From contig JALOBO010000043.1 in assembly GCA_023228225.1 (NCBI GenBank), forward strand, positions 1-11,637: a DNA stretch of 11,637 bases, in the 5' to 3' direction. Of the stretch, positions 5,651 to 9,878 are shown one piece after another. The position numbers and the translations under genes were made by a program. The stretch's first letter is position 1, and every line of letters starts with the position of its first letter. A model generated the notes under the pieces. It had not been told where the DNA came from. It ran no database searches and was given only the letters and a program-made list of their open reading frames with translations. The DNA comes from Clostridia bacterium (lineage in GTDB: Bacteria > Bacillota > Clostridia > Christensenellales > UBA1242).

Positions 5651-5659
5651 TATTATATA
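5651..5659 (-). promoter_or_regulatory. Phage promoter-like TATATAATA element
   Basis: TATATAATA on the minus strand sits between the terminator and the first gene of the internal-protein-like operon. The preceding sequence GTAAGAA and following AAAAC resemble the other copies at 1946-1954 and 3014-3022. A T4-like late promoter would suit genes for head proteins. Confidence 0.45.
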
Positions 5660-5676
5660 TTCTTACAATTAATGCA

Positions 5677-5711
5677 TAAAAAAAGGTTAACCATTTCTGA
5701 TTAACCCTTTT
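5677..5711 (-). terminator. Intrinsic terminator ending the tRNA/ncRNA array
   Basis: The minus strand forms an 11-bp stem AAAAGGGTTAA/TTAACCTTTTT (one G-U) with a nine-base loop and runs into a tract of seven T. It immediately follows the structured RNA at 5713-5968 and insulates the operon that starts at 5637. Confidence 0.85.
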
Positions 5712-5712
5712 G

Positions 5713-5968
5713 TCGAAATTATTCATCGGCATTCTACCGAATACGTGCGGCTGACTAATCACAACCTAGTAACACACGATGGCATTAGTCACGTAATACA
5801 CCTAAGATTTAAACAATTTCTTTTACATCCGTTTCTGTATACCTTTGAATTCATTGCCCTGGTAGAGGCGAGATATCGGACGAAGGATAATTGCTTACCC
5901 TATAATCATTTGAATTTCTTGGCATGTGTTTAATCAAAAACATTGTTTCATTCGTGTCCAAATGATTA
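5713..5968 (-). ncRNA. Unidentified structured RNA (~256 nt) at the end of the tRNA array
   Basis: It starts one base after the discriminator of tRNA-Gly and ends at the terminator. Visible helices are a perfect 10-bp long-range stem (5903-5912 with 5959-5968); a 7-bp hairpin capped by a GNRA tetraloop, AGGGTAA-GCAA-TTATCCT (5884-5901); a 6-bp helix CGTCCG/CGGATG on the minus strand; a two-part stem (5753-5759 with 5784-5790, and 5743-5746 with 5791-5794); and a small hairpin at 5721-5742. No open frame, tmRNA tag or T-arm is seen and no known RNA class is recognised. The GNRA loop hints at tertiary contacts. Confidence 0.55.
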
Positions 5969-5969
5969 G

Positions 5970-6042
5970 AGCAGAAGACGGGGAACGATCCCGCAACCTC
6001 GACCTTGGCAAGGTCGCGCTCTACCAATTGAGCTACTTCTGC
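5970..6042 (-). tRNA. tRNA-Gly(GCC), copy 2
   Basis: Acceptor GCAGAAG pairs with CTTCTGC. Anticodon stem CGACC/GGTCG encloses loop TTGCCAA. The T-loop is ATCGTTC instead of the usual TTCGAnT. Discriminator is T. Its first ten bases overlap the 3' end of the upstream coding sequence. Confidence 0.9.
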
Positions 6043-6317
6043 ATTTCTTCTTCGATGCAATCATCAATAAATTTTGCAACTTCAGAATTTTTTGATGAAC
6101 GTGTAATTCGATATTTATGTTCACCGGAACAACAATAACAACTACATGGAACACTTTGCGTTCTCATCCATACGTCACGTTCGCCATTGAATACTTTTTG
6201 CAAATATTCTGCATATCTAATATGTTTACTACACAATATGCCATGCCATATTTTTACGCGACGAATAATATGACTTCTTTTTTGCTCTCTTCTAAGAGCT
6301 CTTTTGTAATTTTTCAT
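6033..6317 (-). CDS. Small hypothetical protein with a CSCYCC motif
   Basis: This 94-residue basic protein starts MKNYKRALRREQKRS and has a cysteine cluster, PCSCYCCSGEHKY, at about residues 57-69 that could bind zinc. Proteins of this look (basic N-terminus, CxCxxC, then a basic/aromatic patch) are common as uncharacterised proteins in flavobacteria and their phages, from memory. The TAG stop lies inside the tRNA-Gly gene, just after its acceptor-stem strand, so RNase P processing of the tRNA would cut within the coding sequence and remove its stop codon. The leader is strongly structured (6318-6392). Confidence 0.75.
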   Translation of the reverse strand: MKNYKRALRREQKRSHIIRRVKIWHGILCSKHIRYAEYLQKVFNGERDVWMRTQSVPCSCYCCSGEHKYRITRSSKNSEVAKFIDDCIEEEMQK

Positions 6318-6392
6318 GTCCTTTTACTTTTTAAAGTTATAGGTCATCAGCAGATACAAACGGACCTTGTATCTACCTCAAAACCTAAGGAC
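6318..6392 (-). promoter_or_regulatory. Structured leader that hides the start region of the CSCYCC gene
   Basis: The minus strand pairs GTCCTT (6387-6392) with AAGGAC (6318-6323), which directly precedes the ATG. Inside are AGGT/ACCT (6383-6386 with 6341-6344) and a perfect 8-bp hairpin AGATACAA/TTGTATCT (6367-6374 with 6352-6359). The fold would occlude the initiation region and could act as a translational switch. It contains CTGATGA but no partner hammerhead core. Confidence 0.4.
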
Positions 6393-6396
6393 GGCT

Positions 6397-6582
6397 TTAT
6401 TTCTTTTCATCTTTTAAAAATTTTAATTTCAATTTTGCTTTATCGTATTTTTGTTTTGTCTTTTCGTATTCTTCTTTTGTTACATTAGATTTGAAATTCT
6501 CACTTTGCAACTTCTTTAATAAAAATGCAACATAAGCAGTTTCTTGTTCAACTAAATTAACTTTCGGTTTATTCTTTTTCAT
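6397..6582 (-). CDS. Small lysine-rich helical protein
   Basis: This 61-residue protein starts MKKNKPKVNLVEQE and continues as a charged, nearly all-helical sequence with leucines at coiled-coil-like spacing (KEEYEKTKQKYDKAKLKLKFL). It begins 12 bases after the tRNA-Arg(TCG) 3' end. No family is recognised. Codon use and A-rich start context match the neighbours, which supports a real gene. Confidence 0.6.
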   Translation of the reverse strand: MKKNKPKVNLVEQETAYVAFLLKKLQSENFKSNVTKEEYEKTKQKYDKAKLKLKFLKDEKK

Positions 6583-6594
6583 AACAAAATTTTG

Positions 6595-6666
6595 TAGCCG
6601 CAGTAGGGGTCGAACCTACATCAACCGGTTCGAAGCCGGACATGCTATCCATTGCACCATGCAGCC
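6595..6666 (-). tRNA. tRNA-Arg(TCG)
   Basis: Acceptor GGCTGCA pairs with TGCGGCT. Anticodon loop is CTTCGAA on stem CCGG/CCGG with a T-T mismatch at 27-43. T-loop is TTCGACC and discriminator A. Confidence 0.93.
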
Positions 6667-6668
6667 GT

Positions 6669-7361
6669 TTAATGAATTCTTTTATAACAGTTTTCTTCAT
6701 AAAACGCATTCATATATCGTTTCATCCATCTATTTACCTTTTGCGGTTTTATATTTATTATAACCGCAATTTTTGACACCCAACCAAATTTTTTAAAATC
6801 TATATCAGTTTTTTTTATGATTTCTATAATATCTTTATATTTTTCTTTGTTTTGTTCAAATACTGCATTTGCGTAATCATTTCGATTACCGTACTTGTGT
6901 CGTTTAAATTCTTTCAATACGTCATCAATATTGTATTTTCTATACGATCTATTTGAATTTATAAATTCTTCAAATAATTTGAATTCTGCATCAGGATTGT
7001 TTAAAAAATCTTTTGCCGCTATTCTATAAACTATCCATCCATTTTCAATTAGAATATTGTCTCTTCTATTATCATATTCTATATTTGCTGCTGTTCTGTA
7101 ATGCTGTATCCCATCAATTTCTATATCACATTTTAAATCAATTAAACCGAAATCCAAGAAAAAACCGTATGCTGGAAATTGATCTTGTATACTATATTTT
7201 TCATAATATCCATTATTTCTCAGAAATCCTTCAAATAATTTTTCTGGATAACTTCTGTTGTTTCTATTTGCTTTAGACCATCCAGGATGCCGACCTTCTG
7301 CGTGCACCTTTTTCATAGATACAGAAATTTTTTCTCTTGTCTTATTTGAAAGAACTTTCAT
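6669..7361 (-). CDS. Homing endonuclease, NUMOD3 plus DUF559/Vsr-like nuclease
   Basis: Domains in order: a NUMOD3-type DNA-binding motif (residues 4-30, NKTREKISVSMKK...HPGWSK); a Vsr/DUF559-like nuclease core (38-120) with YPEKLFEGFL (Glu40), FFLDF (Asp70), DIEIDGIQHY (Glu81, Asp83, His87) and NRRDNILIENGW; a linker; and a C-terminal helix-turn-helix-like module (about 187-228, FKKFGWVSKIAVII...PQKVNRWMKRY). Nucleases of this group are found as free-standing or intron homing endonucleases in phages. The stop codon lies two bases before tRNA-Arg(TCG), and the gene separates two Arg tRNAs. The C-terminal module is shared with the HNH nuclease at 9879-10457. Confidence 0.85.
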   Translation of the reverse strand: MKVLSNKTREKISVSMKKVHAEGRHPGWSKANRNNRSYPEKLFEGFLRNNGYYEKYSIQDQFPAYGFFLDFGLIDLKCDIEIDGIQHYRTAANIEYDNRRDNILIENGWIVYRIAAKDFLNNPDAEFKLFEEFINSNRSYRKYNIDDVLKEFKRHKYGNRNDYANAVFEQNKEKYKDIIEIIKKTDIDFKKFGWVSKIAVIINIKPQKVNRWMKRYMNAFYEENCYKRIH

Positions 7362-7378
7362 ATATTTTTATTTATATA
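7362..7378 (-). promoter_or_regulatory. A/T leader element shared by homing genes
   Basis: The minus strand reads ATATATAAATAAAAATA immediately upstream of the ATG at 7361. The same 17 bases precede the GIY-YIG gene (at 9378-9394). It contains TATAAATA, the T4 late-promoter box, but only 7 bases before the start codon, so it may serve translation rather than, or as well as, transcription. Confidence 0.4.
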
Positions 7379-7409
7379 TTTATTTCGAACCTTCATATTT
7401 ACAAAGCTG

Positions 7410-7481
7410 TAGTCCCAATGCGACTCGAACGCATATCTATGGTTTCGTAGACCATTGTTCTATCCATTGAACTATGGGACC
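7410..7481 (-). tRNA. tRNA-Arg(ACG)
   Basis: Acceptor GGTCCCA pairs with TGGGACT. Anticodon stem ATGGT/ACCAT encloses loop CTACGAA, and the T-arm is ATGCG/CGCAT. Discriminator is A. A34 would be expected to become inosine through host TadA. Confidence 0.95.
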
Positions 7482-7486
7482 AAAAT

Positions 7487-7690
7487 TTATATTTTTATAA
7501 CCTGTGCATATGTTTGTTTAAATTCTTTTGTATCAATTTCGCCATCGCTACGTATAATAGATAATTTCAATTGCTTTTCAGTCATTGACTTTACTATGCA
7601 TTTTCTAAATTCTCTGTAACCAAGCAAAACAGCAATAACAGTATCACCTACTGAAATTTCTTTTCCTAAATAATCAATTCCTTTTTCCAT
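7487..7690 (-). CDS. Small hypothetical protein, beta-rich (67 aa)
   Basis: The sequence MEKGIDYLGKEISVGDTVIAV followed by GYREFRKCIVKSM and KQLKLSIIRSDG suggests a small beta-barrel like SH3/KOW folds, with the GDTV turn typical of such barrels. It lies 27 bases from the end of a good Bacteroidota-type promoter (7709-7739), so it may be expressed early by host polymerase. Its stop is five bases before tRNA-Arg(ACG). Function is unknown. Confidence 0.65.
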   Translation of the reverse strand: MEKGIDYLGKEISVGDTVIAVLLGYREFRKCIVKSMTEKQLKLSIIRSDGEIDTKEFKQTYAQVIKI

Positions 7691-7708
7691 TTATTTATTT
7701 ATTAAAAA

Positions 7709-7739
7709 CAAATATACAACATTATAAAGGCAATAGCAA
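7709..7739 (-). promoter_or_regulatory. Bacteroidota-type promoter
   Basis: TTG (7737-7739) and TATATTTG (7709-7716) on the minus strand are 20 bases apart. The element shares TTGCTATT, an internal ATAATG and the -7 box with the promoter at 2722-2752. It would drive the 67-residue gene and the downstream part of the tRNA array. Confidence 0.7.
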
Positions 7740-7760
7740 TATATATGCTATTTATTTTCG

Positions 7761-7843
7761 AGAAATTGGTTGGATTCGAACCAACGATTCCTTTATGGAA
7801 TACCGGCTTCCGCCAGCGCATTAAGCCACTCTGCCACAAAATC
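7761..7843 (-). ncRNA. tRNA-like RNA, Ser-type body but anticodon arm closed by a GNRA tetraloop
   Basis: It has a class II layout: TG then D-arm GCAGAGTGGCTTAATGC, long variable arm ATTCC/GGAAT, and perfect T-arm GTTGG-TTCGAAT-CCAAC. The anticodon arm however reads GCTGGC-GGAA-GCCGGT, a 6-bp stem with a tetraloop; there is no seven-base loop and no U33. Acceptor GATTTTG/CAATTTC has two U-U mismatches. A better acceptor, AAATTG/CAATTT, would need eight unpaired bases before the D-arm. It lies seven bases from a normal tRNA-Ser(GGA). It could be a decayed duplicate or a non-decoding tRNA mimic. Confidence 0.6.
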
Positions 7844-7850
7844 AATTTAG

Positions 7851-7937
7851 AGGAAGCTACGAGATTCGAACTCGTGGACCGTTTTACCGGCCACTTGCTT
7901 TCCAAGCAAGCACTATCGACCGCTCTGTCAAACTTCC
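7851..7937 (-). tRNA. tRNA-Ser(GGA)
   Basis: Acceptor GGAAGTT pairs with AGCTTCC. Anticodon stem CTTGC/GCAAG encloses loop TTGGAAA. Long variable arm GGCCGG-TAAAA-CGGTCC, T-arm ACGAG-TTCGAAT-CTCGT, discriminator T. Confidence 0.95.
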
Positions 7938-7938
7938 A

Positions 7939-8244
7939 TTATTTTACTTTCTTTTGCTTCTTATGCCATTCAATATACTTTTGAATTTTTTCATTTTCTA
8001 AAAGTTTTTCAATTGAATTGTAATGTTCTGCAAGTTCTTTTTCTGTAAAGAAATGATGAACTGTTTTATGACAATGATATTTGCAAATCCATGCGCCATA
8101 ATTGCTCATGTAATCTTTATCGTACTTTCTTTCAAATTTTCCTTTACCGTGAACGAACTTTGGTATCAAATGATGAAAGTTTAAATACGTATCATCACGT
8201 CCGCATAATTCGCATTTTTCAGGTTTATCTTGTTTCTTTTCCAT
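7939..8244 (-). CDS. HNH-family endonuclease (101 aa)
   Basis: The motif order is CELC (Cys11, Cys14), NFHHLIPK (His24-His25), then WICKYHCHKTVHHFF (Cys54, Cys58-His59, His63). This is the zinc-bound beta-beta-alpha HNH fold found in a compact nuclease family in which HHLIP precedes a Cys-x-x-Cys-His segment. It lacks an extra DNA-binding domain, so target choice must come from the basic N- and C-termini. The stop codon is one base from the 5' end of tRNA-Ser(GGA). It is probably a mobile homing-type gene, but in some phages such small HNH proteins serve DNA packaging. Confidence 0.8.
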   Translation of the reverse strand: MEKKQDKPEKCELCGRDDTYLNFHHLIPKFVHGKGKFERKYDKDYMSNYGAWICKYHCHKTVHHFFTEKELAEHYNSIEKLLENEKIQKYIEWHKKQKKVK

Positions 8245-8258
8245 TTAAACAATTTTTG

Positions 8259-8333
8259 TAAAGTGTACTGGATTTGAACCAGTGACTTCTACCATGTCGA
8301 GGTAGCACTCTGACCAGACTGAGTTAACACCTT
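8259..8333 (-). tRNA. tRNA-Val(GAC) with C33
   Basis: Acceptor AAGGTGT pairs with ACACTTT. D-arm ACTC/GAGT, anticodon stem CTACC/GGTAG with loop TCGACAT, T-arm ACTGG-TTCAAAT-CCAGT, discriminator A. The five-pair anticodon stem fixes the register, so position 33 is C rather than the near-universal U. Confidence 0.85.
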
Positions 8334-8337
8334 ATGT

Positions 8338-8397
8338 TGAAATCATACGGGAATCGAACCCTTCTTCCCTCGAGGAATCACCTAGACTCTGATTTCA
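8338..8397 (-). ncRNA. Short tRNA-like RNA (60 nt) with reduced anticodon domain
   Basis: TGAAATCA pairs with TGATTTCA (8 bp) as an acceptor-like stem. A D-like hairpin AGTC-TAGGT-GATT and a consensus T-loop TTCGATT on three G-C pairs are present. Between them is only TTCC-TCGAG-GGAA, a 4-bp hairpin that looks like a class II variable arm, so the anticodon arm seems deleted. It lies four bases from tRNA-Val. It may be a pseudo-tRNA or a tRNA mimic. Confidence 0.5.
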
Positions 8398-8406
8398 ATG
8401 TTGTTT

Positions 8407-8449
8407 ATAACAATCATTATGTAACATTTATGCTATTAATGATTGTTAT
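8407..8449. repeat. 13-bp perfect inverted repeat
   Basis: ATAACAATCATTA (8407-8419) and TAATGATTGTTAT (8437-8449) flank a 17-base loop, between a tRNA-like RNA and tRNA-Gly. There is no U-tract, so it is more likely an RNA processing or spacer hairpin, or an operator, than a terminator. Confidence 0.6.
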
Positions 8450-8465
8450 CTCATACATTAATTTG

Positions 8466-8537
8466 AGCAAGATATGAGATTCGGACTCACGACCCCTACG
8501 TTGGCAACGTAATGCTCTACCGCTGAGCTAATCTTGC
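8466..8537 (-). tRNA. tRNA-Gly(GCC), copy 1
   Basis: Acceptor GCAAGAT pairs with ATCTTGC. Anticodon stem TTACG/CGTAG encloses loop TTGCCAA. The T-arm GTGAG/CTCAT holds loop TCCGAAT, so the universal T55 is C. Discriminator is T. Confidence 0.93.
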
Positions 8538-8539
8538 AT

Positions 8540-8605
8540 GGGCCTGTCTCTCCAAGCTTGTCACCTTACCATCTCATTTATTTGAATTTCGCTGGGGAAG
8601 GTCCC
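8540..8605 (-). ncRNA. Possible structured spacer RNA
   Basis: Between the GIY-YIG stop and tRNA-Gly, GGGACCT (8599-8605) can pair with AGGCCC (8540-8545) with one bulge. The upstream segment also folds as TCG-GGG-CCC-CGA with an internal loop. No tRNA arms are recognised. It fits a pattern in which gaps of this array close on themselves, but the evidence is weak. Confidence 0.25.
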
Positions 8606-8618
8606 GACGACTTACAAC

Positions 8619-9374
8619 TTAAAATTTCATTTTTCTTCCTTTATGCCACCCCAAAGGAATTTCATCTTCTTTTTTAATTTTTTTATTTTGTTTCAATTCT
8701 GAATTGTGAATCCACATAGAACCGTATTGTGATGATTCTTTGCCAACATATCTTGCTTTTAATTTATCTGATATTTTTTTCTTCGTTGATTCAGTATGCA
8801 AAATATCTTTCCGTATTCCTGTATACTTGTCAGAATTTATAAATTCATCCACTGTTATTCTTTTCATTACACCAAATTCATCTCGCACAACAACTGTTCC
8901 TTTTGTGTGATGCTGCAATATGCCATTCAAATATAAATCATTTTTTGTTTCAATATAATGGCATACGCCATTATCATCTCTTGCATATACATATCCAATA
9001 TTTCCTTTCGTTGCACCAATAAGTTCGCCGGCTAAGTATCTGGCGTCATGTATTGAAACTTGATATATTTTTCCATTTGCATCTTTTACAGTTGCTGTGC
9101 CAACTGTGTGAAATCCCTTATTAGGAATATAGTAATTTTCATTTAGAGGATCATCAATGAACTTTGCAATTTCGTCTGATTCAAACTTTATTGCATCCTC
9201 TCTGCAAATAAAGTCATCCTTAAGTATTTCTTTTTTCAATTTTGTTTTGTCTGGTTTCCATACAGACATTGAACCTAAATAATTATCTAATCTAGGATGA
9301 ACTTTAGAACTTCTTGAACCTATATAGAATTGTTTTGTTTCTATATGTTCAATTCGATATACGTAATGATGCAT
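8619..9374 (-). CDS. GIY-YIG homing endonuclease (Seg-like)
   Basis: The N-terminus YVYRIEHIETKQFYIGSRSS (residues 4-23) is the GIY-YIG catalytic start, with Arg21 and the conserved Tyr. The core continues to about residue 80, where FESDEIAKF gives the acidic region. The middle (about 90-190) holds repeated units of the form V-x-D-x-x-G followed by a basic/aromatic segment and KG, probably DNA-contacting. The C-terminus has a NUMOD3-like helix pair (TESTKKKISDKLKARY) and MWIHNSELKQNKKIKKED...GWHKGRK, a tail common in phage Seg-type nucleases. It lies between tRNA-Gly(TCC) and tRNA-Gly(GCC). A perfect palindrome and a TATAAATA element lie upstream. Confidence 0.88.
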   Translation of the reverse strand: MHHYVYRIEHIETKQFYIGSRSSKVHPRLDNYLGSMSVWKPDKTKLKKEILKDDFICREDAIKFESDEIAKFIDDPLNENYYIPNKGFHTVGTATVKDANGKIYQVSIHDARYLAGELIGATKGNIGYVYARDDNGVCHYIETKNDLYLNGILQHHTKGTVVVRDEFGVMKRITVDEFINSDKYTGIRKDILHTESTKKKISDKLKARYVGKESSQYGSMWIHNSELKQNKKIKKEDEIPLGWHKGRKMKF

Positions 9375-9377
9375 AAA

Positions 9378-9394
9378 TTATTTTTATTTATATA
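9378..9394 (-). promoter_or_regulatory. A/T leader element with TATAAATA before the GIY-YIG gene
   Basis: This is the same 17 bases as at 7362-7378, three bases from the ATG, with TATAAATA at 9385-9392. The leader of the HNH gene at 10457 is related (GATATATAAAATAAATTAA). Confidence 0.4.
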
Positions 9395-9397
9395 TCA

Positions 9398-9433
9398 ATG
9401 TGTTTGAGTTTCATTAATGAAACTCAAACACAT
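9398..9433. repeat. Perfect 36-base palindrome upstream of the GIY-YIG gene
   Basis: ATGTGTTTGAGTTTCATT is followed at once by its exact complement, centre between 9415 and 9416. As RNA it forms a very stable hairpin between tRNA-Gly(TCC) and the nuclease gene. No U-tract follows. T4 I-TevI is regulated by a leader hairpin near a late promoter, which is a functional parallel only. Confidence 0.75.
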
Positions 9434-9449
9434 ATCCCGCAATAATTGG

Positions 9450-9521
9450 AGCAGGTGAACGGATTCGAACCGTCGTCCTCTGATTGGAAGTCAGAAACAC
9501 TAACCACTGTGCTACACCTGC
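9450..9521 (-). tRNA. tRNA-Gly(TCC)
   Basis: Acceptor GCAGGTG pairs with CACCTGC. Anticodon stem TCTGA/TCAGA encloses loop CTTCCAA, and T-arm GACGG-TTCGAAT-CCGTT. Discriminator is T. Its 5' end is three bases after the RNase P RNA. Confidence 0.95.
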
Positions 9522-9524
9522 ATT

Positions 9525-9723
9525 AAACAAACTGAGCGTGCCCAGGATTCTGTTTTATATCATCATTTATCTATTGGCCGAAACCCGAATATCATTGAGT
9601 TGCTTTCCCTCTAATTCTGTTTTCGTTGCAACCTCCGCAGTAATATCGAAATAAATTCTCCTGCGTCTAGCAAAGTTGTCCTGAAGTTCCTCTCCGTAGA
9701 GCGATGATTCCTCTTGTTTGTTT
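9525..9723 (-). ncRNA. rnpB: Reduced bacterial-type RNase P RNA
   Basis: This is the RNA subunit of the enzyme that cuts tRNA 5' leaders. P1 pairs AAACAAAC (9716-9723) with GTTTGTTT (9525-9532). The 5' conserved region reads GAGGAACTTCAGGAC (9678-9692), aligning with E. coli GAGGAAAGTCCGGGC, including the bulged U of P4. The 3' region reads ACAGAATCCTGGGC (9540-9553), aligning with ACAGAACCCGG, and the two restore P4 with compensatory changes. AGATAAATGATG just upstream of it (9561-9572) matches the conserved AGATGAATG. At about 199 nt it is roughly half the E. coli length, and the specificity-domain consensus is not obvious. It lies three bases from tRNA-Gly(TCC), so it could mature its own 3' end. 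Confidence 0.85.
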
Positions 9724-9724
9724 G

Positions 9725-9796
9725 GGCTGTTGATATGATTTGCGCATACTTTACAATTGACTGTCACCCTCCTAATGGGGCCGTTTAACAACAACC
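9725..9796 (-). ncRNA. tRNA-like RNA (72 nt) with acceptor and T-arm but no clear anticodon arm
   Basis: GGTTGTTG pairs with CAACAGCC (8 bp). Directly adjoining it, as in tRNA, is a T-arm GTATG-CGCAAAT-CATAT that keeps C56 and A58. A D-like hairpin CCC-CATTAGGA-GGG contains the GG pair, but the remaining bases do not make a 5-bp anticodon stem with a seven-base loop. The extra G-C pair at the end recalls G-1/C73 of tRNA-His, although a separate tRNA-His(GTG) is present. It lies five bases after tRNA-Thr and one base before RNase P RNA. Confidence 0.4.
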
Positions 9797-9801
9797 ATGA
9801 G

Positions 9802-9875
9802 AGCCTTGTTACGGATTCGAACCGCAGTTTCCTGATTACAAGTCAGGAGTAATTGACCAACTATACGAACAAGGC
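9802..9875 (-). tRNA. tRNA-Thr(TGT)
   Basis: Acceptor GCCTTGT pairs with ACAAGGC. Anticodon stem CCTGA/TCAGG encloses loop CTTGTAA, T-loop TTCGAAT, discriminator T. Confidence 0.95.
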
Positions 9876-9878
9876 AAT

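Noticed and set aside
5713..5968. tmRNA or group I intron
   Set aside because: No tRNA-like ends, tag frame or T-arm for tmRNA, and no P7/G-binding core or split exon for an intron.
5745..6154. Several short open frames on both strands (5745-5933, 5851-6060, 5926-6138, 5966-6154)
   Set aside because: They cross the structured RNA, tRNA-Gly and the antisense of the CSCYCC gene; composition is not protein-like.
6318..6396. Hammerhead ribozyme (CTGATGA present)
   Set aside because: No GAAA core or cleavage-site helix arrangement in the flanking sequence.
7702..7984. Open frames over 7702-7905 (minus) and 7745-7984 (plus)
   Set aside because: They are translations of a tRNA-like RNA and tRNA-Ser(GGA); the plus frame shows the antisense T-arm motif FEPTIP/FELVD typical of false tRNA-antisense proteins.
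9567..9794. 75-codon open frame on the minus strand
   Set aside because: It lies over the RNase P RNA, whose conserved ends and pairing explain the sequence; the protein has no recognisable features.
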